Shown here: piece after piece, positions 5,991 through 13,327 of the stretch
Numbering within the stretch: position 1 is the first letter of the stretch
Layout: each line of letters opens with the position of its first letter
Source of the DNA: Faecalicatena sp.
GTDB lineage: Bacteria > Bacillota > Clostridia > Lachnospirales > Lachnospiraceae
Direction: 5' to 3'
DNA length: 15,818 bases
NCBI GenBank assembly: GCA_009774255.1
Contig: VSNK01000122.1
Span: 1 to 15,818 of the forward strand
Notes under the pieces: generated by a model
What the model saw: only the letters and a program-made list of their open reading frames with translations
Databases searched by the model: none
Told to the model about the DNA's origin: nothing
Program-made: the position numbers and the translations under genes

Positions 5991-7171
5991 GTGAAAAAAA
6001 GCGAAGCTATTTATCAGAAAGAAGATATCAACATAACATAGACAGGAAATATGATGATAAAAAGTTAAAATATTGGGAGCAGGTATTTGGAAAAGAGACA
6101 TTTTCTCTTTTACTTGAAAATAATGAGAATTTCCGCTGTTATCTGAATGAAGATGAATATGATGTAAAAGAAGTCACCCCAGAAGAACTTCCGGAATTTC
6201 TCAGGAATGTAGCAGCTGTGAAGCATAGCAGAGTAAAATGGAGGAAAATCGGGACAGAAAGAGAACTTTTTTTTGCTGAATTTTATGACCGGATTCTGGA
6301 GTATGGGATTGCGAAACTCAGGGAATTTCTGGATAAGAAGAGGATAAAAGGATATATCCAGGGAAATCCCATTATGCCATATGAGCGTTTCGCAATGTAT
6401 GATTTGCTGGAGCAGGATTTCAGTATTCATCTTGCGTTCCAGCTGCAGAATATCTGCCTGAGGACACTGATCTCGGAAATGCATTCATATAAACAAAAAG
6501 GACTGTTGTCCGGAAGGTACAAGAAAGAGGAATACAACTATTTTTGCAGACAGATTGCAGGGAGCGTTTCGTTTGGAGAAAGTTTATTTACACATTTTCC
6601 GATTTTATGCCGCTGTGTGGAGGAAAAGGTGCGAAGCCTGGCCTCTTACTATGCGGAAGTGTTGACGCATTTTGAAGAGGACAGGGAAAAGCTGAAGGAG
6701 ATGTGCGGTGAAGCGGCCGAACAATGCGGTGTTTTAAATAAATCAAAAATAACCGGTGACTTTTCGGACTTGCATCAAAATGGAAAGCAGGTATTAAAAA
6801 TCAAGTTTGATAATGGAACGGAGCTTTTCTATAAGCCTCGCTCGATGGAAAATGAAAAAAGCTATCAGGAACTGCTGGACTGGATCAGCAGGCGTACAGG
6901 CACAACGCAGCGTTCGTACCCATTTCTGTCATTTCCGGATCATAGCTGGAGTTCGGCTGTGGAGTATAAATCCTGCAAGACCGAAGAGCAGCTAAAGCGA
7001 TATTATATCCGGCTGGGAGAGCAGCTTTTTCTGGCGTATCTTCTGGGAACAAAGGATTTACACTACGAAAATATTGTCGCGTCAGGGGAATATCCCATGC
7101 TGATCGACCTGGAAAATCTGGTGAATATCCAGCACAACCGAAAGAGAACCACAGCAAACGATGAGGTATGA
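5991..7171 (+). pseudogene. lanM: lanM, class II lanthionine synthetase: dehydratase part, frameshifted and truncated
   Basis: LanM dehydrates Ser/Thr of the precursor and forms lanthionine rings. The start is GTG 5991 (GGGAG 7 bases upstream) or ATG 5964/5967 in the same frame. That frame ends at TAG 6039-6041. The LanM-like sequence continues in the next frame from about 6035 (YDDKKLKYWEQVFG), so one base was gained or lost near 6023-6045. A GTG at 6218 opens the long intact frame. The DUF4135 dehydratase motifs follow: FYKPRS (6827-6844), with the kinase-like lysine, LGTKDLHYEN and MLIDLENL (7097-7120). The frame ends at ANDEV and TGA, where a normal LanM continues for several hundred residues. 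Residues placed later in the dehydratase, including the Arg and Thr needed for phosphate elimination in lacticin 481 synthetase, are absent. I infer the enzyme is dead. Confidence 0.85.
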
Positions 7172-7863
7172 GCGGAATGGCTCATGGAAATGCGGGGATC
7201 CTGATGCCGGTAATGCAATTGTGGAGGCTGACCGGAAAAGGAGAGTATGAAAGTCTGGCGGAAGAAATCTGGCAATATGAAAATTCCCTGTATGATTCCG
7301 GAATGAAAAACTGGACAGATATCAGGGTAACAGGTACTGCTTCCATTCCTGGAGAGGCCGGGACAGTGGCATGGTGCCACGGAGCGGCGGGAATCCTCCT
7401 GTCCAGACTGTTTTGCTATCGTTTATTGAACGAAGTCCTCTCATCCTGTGGGGACATGAGTTATGAAAGCAACATGGCAGAAAAATGGAAGAAACGGCTG
7501 CGGAAGGAGATAAAGACGGCTTATCAGACATCGGTTCAATACTGGGCAAGAGACAGTTGGAGCCTGTGCCATGGAATCTGCGGAAATCTATGGATTCTGG
7601 AAGGGATGGAACTGGCAGAGCCGGAGAAAAGCGAGACTGGAAAAGATGACAGCCTGCCGGACGCGGGAGGAATTCTTTATGGTGATAAGATCGGATTGCT
7701 GCCGCAGGAATTGGTAAATCCCGGAATGATGAACGGATATGGGGGGATATTATATTATCTTTTGTACCGAGACGAAATGGAGAAATCAGGTGTCAACAGG
7801 AAAAATAAAAAATTGGGGGACACGAAACACAGCATTCATGTCCAGGTGCTTGTTTTGAGGTGA
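7168..7863 (+). pseudogene. lanM: lanM, class II lanthionine synthetase: detached cyclase part
   Basis: The open frame of 231 codons begins in the middle of a LanM cyclase domain. It overlaps the end of the dehydratase fragment by four bases (ATGA) in a different frame. All LanC zinc motifs are visible: GMAHGNAGI (His6), WCHGAAGI (Cys70) and LCHGICGN (Cys134-His135). NPGMMNGYGGILYYLLY follows near the end. Only the section between the dehydratase DLE motif and GMAHG is missing. By my recollection of lacticin 481 synthetase numbering this is about 400-450 residues, or roughly 1.3 kb. No ribosome binding site precedes the ATG at 7168, but coupling through ATGA could give a small amount of free cyclase. 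As an independent LanC it would lack the N-terminal helices of the barrel, so activity is doubtful. Confidence 0.85.
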
Positions 7864-7908
7864 TTATAGGGATACAATGGGTTTGAAATCAAGGAAGGGG
7901 GGATGGGA

Positions 7909-7971
7909 ATGAGATATGCTATAAAATATCAGGGTAAGATATTTAAAGTAGCTGATTCGGGATTTCCATGA
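7909..7971 (+). CDS. possible 20-aa peptide or gene remnant
   Basis: ATG at 7909 is preceded by a purine-rich AAGGAAGGGGGG run (7891-7902) and encodes MRYAIKYQGKIFKVADSGFP before TGA at 7969. The strong ribosome binding site is out of proportion to the length. No known family is recognised. It may be the start of a gene lost in the deletions around lanM, or a leader peptide for the secreted-protein gene at 8034. Confidence 0.3.
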   Translation: MRYAIKYQGKIFKVADSGFP

Positions 7972-8033
7972 GGAAAGAAAAGAGTGCAGACACATATCAA
8001 CTGAAATGGAAAATCGTATGGAGGTATTTATTT

Positions 8034-8477
8034 ATGAAAAATAGTATGAAAAGAGTATTAAGCATATTATTAGCGGCTGCTATGCTGCTGGGGATGTCTG
8101 TAACATCATTTGCCGCGGAGAATCCGGATGCCGGAGAATCACAGGCTATACTCAGGGGGCCGGCGAAACCAATCACAAATGTTTCATTAGAGCAAAAGAA
8201 GTGGAATGGGGCAGAAAAACGTTATTATTTTATGATCAGAGAAGATGGAATAGGACCTGGTACGGTGACATTCGATAATACAAAACTGGTGGAATATGAT
8301 AGAGAGCCTTTATATAAAGGTTTCGACCGAACGGAAGTAGTCGGTTGGGAAATTTATTATAAGTCTCCAAGGGTATATAGCGCGGGAACTTATAGATTTG
8401 CGGCTTCTTTTGTATCTCAGGGGAAAGTATGGTCTTTGAAGGAAGATCTTCATGTGACGGAGGATATGCTGCAATGA
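8034..8477 (+). CDS. small secreted protein with Sec signal peptide, 147 aa
   Basis: I do not recognise the mature domain. The ATG at 8034 is chosen because GGAG (8020-8023) lies 10 bases upstream and the protein then begins with a textbook signal peptide: MKNSMKRV, the hydrophobic run LSILLAAAMLLGMSV and a cleavage region TSFAA-EN near residues 27-28. An in-frame ATG at 7968 would bury this signal. The mature part of about 120 residues is rich in aromatic and beta-type residues (KRYYFMIREDG, GTYRFAASFVSQGKVW), suggesting a small extracellular beta fold. No lipobox Cys, LPXTG or second membrane segment is present. Its stop overlaps the start of the next gene as ATGA, so the two proteins are translationally coupled and may work together across the membrane or in succession. 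Confidence 0.8.
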   Translation: MKNSMKRVLSILLAAAMLLGMSVTSFAAENPDAGESQAILRGPAKPITNVSLEQKKWNGAEKRYYFMIREDGIGPGTVTFDNTKLVEYDREPLYKGFDRTEVVGWEIYYKSPRVYSAGTYRFAASFVSQGKVWSLKEDLHVTEDMLQ

Positions 8478-9265
8478 TTGGTATTTCTTATGGAAACTAT
8501 GCCATGACAGCCGGACAGACAAAATATCAGACAGCGAATAAGAGCAAAAAAAGCAACGAGAATGATGGATTTGGAGCAAAATTAATTAACGGGCAATATT
8601 ACATAAAAGTGAAGCGGAATGAAAAAAACTGTGACTTTCCTACTTTTGAGGAAGTAGACAAAATTCCAGCTAAATATGCCGTGAAAGAGGACGGACTGCT
8701 CGCAATGTGTTGGAGAAATCCGGGAGCGGAATACAGGCTTTACCAGGCGGCGGAATCTACGGATGAGAATCCGGCAGTGATTGCGAGAGGCGTGGATGAA
8801 CATGGAAAGCTGTTTGAAGAAAAAATTGATGTAAGGCAGATTAATCCATATAATACAAATCACCTTGAATTAGATGCATTGTCTTTTTGCAGGCCAGGAG
8901 AGTATAAATCGATAGGGACTTCCAATAGAGGCGTTGATCTGGGATTGCAGGACAGGTTTGATTTTATTACGGGGTGTCAGGAGGATATACGCGCTGATAA
9001 GAGGCTTCATTTATCCAAAGAAGCTGCCTGGAGGCAGGAAGATATTGACTTTGTGCTTGCTTTCACAAAGGGCAGTGCGAGACCGGACAAACCGGAATCT
9101 CCTTATACGGTGGATGAGGATTCCCTGGCAGCTTTTGCCGGGGAGAATGAAAGGAACCTGGAATTATATTCCAGCGCCGCAAGGGAGCGGATGATATCCA
9201 ATCTGGCAAGGAAATGCTCCGAAGACCTATCTGATATGCTTTGGAAAAAACAGGAAAATGTGTAA
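8474..9265 (+). CDS. hypothetical protein, first of two tandem paralogues, 263 aa
   Basis: The family is not recognised. The start ATG 8474 (MIGISYGNY) is chosen over the upstream in-frame ATG 8429 because the paralogue begins at the same place, both with GCTGCA just before the ATG, and because GGAGG (about 8459-8463) precedes it. The protein has no signal peptide or membrane segment. The first 60 residues are polar and variable between copies. The middle (about 65-140) is highly conserved, including KYAVKEDGLLAMCW and ARGVDEHGKLFEEKIDVRQI. The C-terminal 45 residues look helical (LELYSSAARERMISNLARKC). It is coupled to the secreted-protein gene by an ATGA overlap. Identity to the second copy is about 84% by my hand alignment, indicating a recent duplication. 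No function can be assigned. Confidence 0.8.
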   Translation: MIGISYGNYAMTAGQTKYQTANKSKKSNENDGFGAKLINGQYYIKVKRNEKNCDFPTFEEVDKIPAKYAVKEDGLLAMCWRNPGAEYRLYQAAESTDENPAVIARGVDEHGKLFEEKIDVRQINPYNTNHLELDALSFCRPGEYKSIGTSNRGVDLGLQDRFDFITGCQEDIRADKRLHLSKEAAWRQEDIDFVLAFTKGSARPDKPESPYTVDEDSLAAFAGENERNLELYSSAARERMISNLARKCSEDLSDMLWKKQENV

Positions 9266-9300
9266 TGACATAGTTCAAATATTTTCGTAAAAATAGAGAT

Positions 9301-9321
9301 GGGAGTGGGTTTCATACTCCC
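9301..9321 (+). terminator. weak terminator-like hairpin after the first paralogue
   Basis: gggagt (9301-9306) pairs with actccc (9316-9321) around a 9-base loop, 36 bases after the stop of the first paralogue. The following sequence is only moderately T-rich (TTCCGTCTGTGTTTTT). It may end the secreted-protein/first-copy transcript. Otherwise the 333-base gap 9266-9598 holds only the promoter candidate at 9455 and a 64-codon frame without a ribosome binding site. Confidence 0.35.
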
Positions 9322-9454
9322 TTCCGTCTGTGTTTTTATGCTGGAACTGTTGTTTATATTCTCATCACTAAAGTCTGGCTCTGGGGCGATGATTGATATT
9401 TTTTGTAAGAGTCATCAAGGTTGGAGCAAGATTTATTTAGAATTGACTTTGGAA

Positions 9455-9483
9455 TTGCTTCAGGCGTTGAGTGAAGATATAAT
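9455..9483 (+). promoter_or_regulatory. candidate promoter of the second paralogue
   Basis: TTGCTT (9455-9460), a 17-base spacer and a perfect TATAAT (9478-9483) lie about 115 bases before the ATG at 9599. If real, the two copies are expressed separately, the first from the secreted-protein operon and the second from this promoter. Confidence 0.4.
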
Positions 9484-9598
9484 TGACCTGTGATGAATGA
9501 CTGCTTCAGTTTAATGAAGGCCTGGTGTCAATATGAGTGCAACTAAATCATAATGGAGAATTACAGACGCAGAATTTAAAGAAGGGGGAGATGCTGCA

Positions 9599-10396
9599 AT
9601 GATTGGTATTTCTTACGGAAGTTATCCCATGATGTCGGGACAGACAAAATATCAGACAGCCAATAATAGTAAAAAAAGCAATGGGAATAATGGCTTTGGA
9701 ACAAAGCTGATTAACGGGGAATATTATATTCATGTTGCCCGGGATGAAAACGTCAGGAATTATCCTACCTTTCCGGAAGTAGATAAAATTCCCAGTAAGT
9801 ATGCCGTGAAAGAGGACGGACTGCTCGCAATGTGTTGGAAAAATCCGGGAGCGGAATACAGGCTTTACCAGGCGGCGGAATCAACGGAGGAGAATCCGGT
9901 AGTGATTGCGAGAGGCGTGGATGAACATGGAAAGCTGTTTGAAGAAAAAATTGATGTGAGGCAGATTAATCCATATAATACAAATCAACTTGAATTAAAT
10001 GCATTGTCTTTTTGCAGGCCAGGAGAGCATCGAACAATAGGGATTCCCAATAGAGGCGATGGTCTGGGATTGCAGGACAGGTTTGATTTTATTACGGGGT
10101 GCCAGGAGGATATACGCGCCGGCAAGAGGCTTCATTTATCCAAAGTAGTTGCCTCTATTCAAGAGGATATGGATTTTGTGCTTGCTTTCACAAAGGGCAG
10201 TGCCAGACCGGACAAACCGGAATCTCCTTATACGGTGGATGCGGATGCCCTGGCAGCTTTTGCCAGGGAGAATGAAAGGAACCTGGAATTATATTCCAGT
10301 GCCGCAAGGGAGCGGATGATATCCAATCTGGCAAGGAAATGCTCGGAAGAACTATCTGATATGCTCTTGAAAAAACAGGAAAATTTTACAAAATAG
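9599..10396 (+). CDS. hypothetical protein, second of two tandem paralogues, 265 aa
   Basis: The family is not recognised. The ATG at 9599 (MIGISYGSY) has GGGGGA about 9 bases upstream. It aligns end to end with the 263-aa protein at 8474. By my count 43 of 263 positions differ, clustered at residues 8-60, 144-155 (YKSIGTSNRGVD against HRTIGIPNRGDG) and around 184-188, while 67-129 are almost unchanged. This uneven spread suggests diversifying patches on a constant scaffold, or gene conversion of the centre. No signal peptide or membrane segment is seen. Unlike the first copy it has no secreted-protein gene directly upstream. Its last 11 bases overlap the 3' end of the opposite-strand gene, and no terminator is visible between them. 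Confidence 0.8.
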   Translation: MIGISYGSYPMMSGQTKYQTANNSKKSNGNNGFGTKLINGEYYIHVARDENVRNYPTFPEVDKIPSKYAVKEDGLLAMCWKNPGAEYRLYQAAESTEENPVVIARGVDEHGKLFEEKIDVRQINPYNTNQLELNALSFCRPGEHRTIGIPNRGDGLGLQDRFDFITGCQEDIRAGKRLHLSKVVASIQEDMDFVLAFTKGSARPDKPESPYTVDADALAAFARENERNLELYSSAARERMISNLARKCSEELSDMLLKKQENFTK

Positions 10397-11390
10397 TTTC
10401 AGTCCACTCATTCACCTTTTCATGATACAGAAACAGCTCCGCAGGAATTTTGGCGGTATCCGGCGGAACTGGCGTCTGTATTACACAGCCTTTCAGCGGA
10501 AGTCCGTGCGTTCCTGTTTCCTGATCGGGTTTTAAACGCATCATGAGAAAGCAGGAACTTCCCTGATGTGTTTCCGGGCGGGATTTCAAATATTGTTTGG
10601 AGTAGAAGGTAAGGTCATAATTTTTGCTGCATTCATATTCTATGCCGATATAGCACATTCCTTTCGGGCAGCACTGCTCCAAAGCATCATAACTATGTTT
10701 TGCTGTCTCTTTCAACTGTTCCGGGGAAAACCTTTCTGTCAGTTTGGGATCGTTCAATTCTTCTTCCGTATTTTTCCATACATCTATCAGTGTTACATGA
10801 TTGATGTGGCACTGCACTTCATCACCAGGGATATCCGTGAAACAGAAAGAACGGGATTTTCCGACATTCAGGGTAACTGCCTTCTCTATTATGTGCCGGA
10901 TGGGATTTGGCCTGTGCGTTATCGTCATGGGCATTTGAGGTGTAAAGCCGGGCAGTTTTGCAGCATCCGCTATGTTCAGCGTCAACAGCATGAGATTTTC
11001 CCATTCGATTTCTTCCAGCCAGCCGGGAACTGTCCAGCCCGCACTCATCATATCGAAAAACAACTGTAACATTCCATAATTATCAGAATTCATAGGGTCG
11101 CCCGTGCCGCCCTGTATCTTGAGATGCACATCACCAAGACAGAGTTCGCTGCAATGCAGATAACTGTATCCGTGGCGTTCATGCTCTTTCAACATCCTCC
11201 TGTGGTTACGGATGCCTTTCCTGTTCCGGCCTTCCGGTTCTATGTATGGCTCTATAATGTACAGTTTTGCTTCATCGGATAAGGTCATGCCGACAAAGTG
11301 GTATTTCTTACCGTCCCGTTCAGTGGTTTTTCCAATCACAAGGATATCCTGCCATTTTGAGTGAAAACCTTCTAATAACGAAAAATTCAT
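10386..11390 (-). CDS. hypothetical protein, 334 aa
   Basis: I do not recognise this family. The ATG at 11390 is chosen because AAGGAG (11405-11400) sits 9 bases before it. The ATG three codons upstream abuts the ribosome binding site directly. The protein is soluble, without signal peptide or membrane segments, and unusually rich in Cys and His (HCSELCLGDVHLK, CFTDIPGDEVQCHINH, EQCCPKGMCYIGIEYECSK), though no standard zinc-finger spacing is clear. The N-terminus (DILVIGKTTERDGKKYHFVGMTL) reads like beta strands. It ends inside the coding end of the second paralogue (11-bp convergent overlap). Upstream on the same strand, 106 bases away, is the AAA-ATPase/nuclease gene, with a structured element in between. 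Confidence 0.72.
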   Translation of the reverse strand: MNFSLLEGFHSKWQDILVIGKTTERDGKKYHFVGMTLSDEAKLYIIEPYIEPEGRNRKGIRNHRRMLKEHERHGYSYLHCSELCLGDVHLKIQGGTGDPMNSDNYGMLQLFFDMMSAGWTVPGWLEEIEWENLMLLTLNIADAAKLPGFTPQMPMTITHRPNPIRHIIEKAVTLNVGKSRSFCFTDIPGDEVQCHINHVTLIDVWKNTEEELNDPKLTERFSPEQLKETAKHSYDALEQCCPKGMCYIGIEYECSKNYDLTFYSKQYLKSRPETHQGSSCFLMMRLKPDQETGTHGLPLKGCVIQTPVPPDTAKIPAELFLYHEKVNEWTETIL

Positions 11391-11428
11391 AAGCAACATC
11401 TCCTTTTTAAAACTCGTGGGTTATACTA

Positions 11429-11472
11429 GGGCTGCTTTGCCCGAGAGCTTTTAATCTCTGGTGCAACAGCCC
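11429..11472. other. structured intergenic element (nested three-part stem)
   Basis: Pairing is nested: gggctg 11429-11434 with cagccc 11467-11472, ttgc 11437-11440 with gcaa 11463-11466, and agag 11444-11447 with ctct 11456-11459. Neither strand has a T-run after the stem, so it is not an ordinary terminator. It lies between the AAA-ATPase gene and the 334-aa gene, so on the minus strand it would be in the leader of the latter. It could be a structured RNA or the remnant of a mobile-element end. Confidence 0.45.
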
Positions 11473-11496
11473 CGTGGAATACTTACCGACAGTTCC

Positions 11497-13077
11497 TTAA
11501 TCTGTTTTTGTATATTTTTCGATCAGACATTCATGAGTCTTTTTTTCTTTATCATAGTTGATTCCCACTAAAAGGATATCTCCTGTATATGTTTTGATCC
11601 ATGACGCATATTCCTTCTCCTTGATCTGCCGGATGGCGCCGTCTGCGGTTTTATCCCATTTCAGTTCTACCACCAGCGCCGGACGATCCACGTTCCGCTT
11701 TGGCAGATAGGCCACATCCGCAAAGCCTTTTCCTGACGGAAGCTCCATGATCGGATTTACATAATATACCTTTGCGCTGTAGTATGCCATGAGGATTGCG
11801 CAGGTAAGTGAATTTTCGTGATGATATTTCAACACGGACGCGGTTTCGTTATGGATTGCTGACAGCCCGTCCGCCACAGCGTTTCCATCCAGCGCCCATG
11901 TGCGTTCCAGAAGCTCCTGGGAGCGGTTCAGGGACTGGATCACGCCCTCCCATCCTCCGACCTTTACGGCCCGTATAAATTCCTGCTCGATCTCCTGATT
12001 GGGAATAAAAACCTCGCTTGTAATCTTATCATAGGTCAGGTAACCAAGGTGGACCAGCAGCGTCAGCACGTCGTCCTTAATCCGGAATGTAGTCATATCG
12101 TTCTGGAATGTGGAGGGATCGATCACACAGCGCCCATTTCCGAGCATTGCTGTGATAGCCTCTTTCAGCCCATCAAAATTCAGGTCTATATATACTTTCA
12201 ATGCTTCGTAAGTCTCCGTCCCAGTCCAATAGCTCTGGATCTCTTTCCATGTTAACGCGTCTGCAACGGATTTTGGATTGTAGATATGAAGCCGGCCCAC
12301 ACGGTATCCGTCGTACCATCTTTCCATCTCGCCGTAGTCCACATCCCGCTCATTGCATGCCACAAGGACTTCTTCCTCCGTAAATCCAAAATATTCATCC
12401 AGGTTCTTGGGGGAGATCATGGAATAATCATCAAAAATATTGACCGCTGAGTGTTCTCCGTACTTTTTGATCGGCAGGATTCCCGTCATGTAGACAAGTT
12501 CTGTATAATCCGCGTCCTTAAAAAGCCCCCGTAAAAAATCCAGATATCTTTTCTGCTCTTCTTTACGGTTCTTTGCAATCCGGAATACACAGTCCCATTC
12601 ATCAACAATGAAGATAAATCCGTTTCCGGTCTGAATAAATATCTGTTCAAGAGCGTCTGTCAGACTTGTGTTTGCGTCAATCCTCTTACACTCCGGAAAT
12701 TCGATCAGCAATTCTGACGTTACACTTCTCTCCATCTCTTCGATGTATGTGCCAAGATGATCTTCTGCTTTCAAAAAACGCTGCATATTTAACCGGATCA
12801 CCTGGTGTTGGTTCAAATGCTTCTGAAAGCTGGGGGCCCGTTCAATATTCAGCCCGGAAAACAGCCCGGCCGAATCACAGCCGCAGCTATAGTAAGCAGT
12901 CAGCATGTTCGCCGCCATTGATTTTCCAAAACGGCGCGGACGGCTCACACATACGAACTTTCTTTCGGTTCTGTATACTGCGTTCATCTTTGAGATCAGC
13001 AGACTTTTATCAATATAGAAACTGGAAAAACGTGAGTCTTTAAATAAAACATTTCCAGGATTTACATAAATCCCCAT
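11497..13077 (-). CDS. AAA-ATPase-like protein with C-terminal PD-(D/E)XK nuclease-fold domain
   Basis: This 526-aa protein has the architecture of the common gut-bacterial AAA_ATPase-like plus PDDEXK_9 family. The N-terminus YVNPGNVLFKDSRFSSFYIDKS leads into the P-loop-like RPRRFGKS (46-53). A Walker B-like IFIVDEWD follows at 155-162. The C-terminal nuclease motifs are Asp454 (GFADVAYLP), Glu471-x-Lys473 (VVELKW) and Gln484 (IRQIKEKEYA). All key residues are present, so the gene looks intact. ATG 13077 has GGGAG 10 bases upstream. Family members occur in many copies per genome, often near mobile or accessory genes. Their role is not established, with defence, selfish mobility or toxin function all suggested. 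It diverges from the XRE regulator at 13328. Confidence 0.87.
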   Translation of the reverse strand: MGIYVNPGNVLFKDSRFSSFYIDKSLLISKMNAVYRTERKFVCVSRPRRFGKSMAANMLTAYYSCGCDSAGLFSGLNIERAPSFQKHLNQHQVIRLNMQRFLKAEDHLGTYIEEMERSVTSELLIEFPECKRIDANTSLTDALEQIFIQTGNGFIFIVDEWDCVFRIAKNRKEEQKRYLDFLRGLFKDADYTELVYMTGILPIKKYGEHSAVNIFDDYSMISPKNLDEYFGFTEEEVLVACNERDVDYGEMERWYDGYRVGRLHIYNPKSVADALTWKEIQSYWTGTETYEALKVYIDLNFDGLKEAITAMLGNGRCVIDPSTFQNDMTTFRIKDDVLTLLVHLGYLTYDKITSEVFIPNQEIEQEFIRAVKVGGWEGVIQSLNRSQELLERTWALDGNAVADGLSAIHNETASVLKYHHENSLTCAILMAYYSAKVYYVNPIMELPSGKGFADVAYLPKRNVDRPALVVELKWDKTADGAIRQIKEKEYASWIKTYTGDILLVGINYDKEKKTHECLIEKYTKTD

Positions 13078-13112
13078 GCCGGATCATCTCCCTTCAAATC
13101 TAAGCTGATTTT

Positions 13113-13141
13113 ATTTTATCATTGAAAAACAGCCGGGGCAA
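13113..13141 (-). promoter_or_regulatory. candidate promoter of the AAA-ATPase gene
   Basis: On the minus strand TTGCCC (13141-13136), 17 bases, then TAAAAT (13118-13113) lies about 36 bases before the ATG at 13077. Spacing is ideal and the hexamers are moderate. Confidence 0.4.
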
Positions 13142-13192
13142 GCAGAAAATGGGTGTCCTTTTGACTCTTTTGCCAATGACAATTTTTCTGTA

Positions 13193-13241
13193 TAGACAAC
13201 AGCTATCCTACGGCATAAAATAGTAATAGACACTGTTGTCT
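13193..13241 (+). promoter_or_regulatory. promoter of the XRE regulator enclosed by a 9-bp inverted repeat
   Basis: TAGACA (13193-13198), a 17-base spacer and TAAAAT (13216-13221) form a plausible sigma-A promoter. A perfect inverted repeat agacaacag / ctgttgtct (13194-13202 and 13233-13241) has its left arm over the -35 box and its right arm just past the expected start site. The repeat could be an operator at which the downstream XRE protein represses its own transcription. Confidence 0.5.
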
Positions 13242-13327
13242 GGTGCAAAATCAGCGGCATTTCTCGCTTTGTGTCGTGTTCTTCGGTGGCAGAAAAAGGT
13301 AGTCTGTATGCGAAAGGAGGAAAAATT

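Noticed and set aside
9299..9493. 64-codon plus-strand frame between the two paralogues
   Set aside because: No ribosome binding site, start overlaps a hairpin, end overlaps a better promoter candidate, and no recognisable sequence.
10566..11069. Plus-strand 167-codon frame opposite the 334-aa gene
   Set aside because: No ribosome binding site, and codon pattern is explained by the minus-strand gene, which has a strong one.
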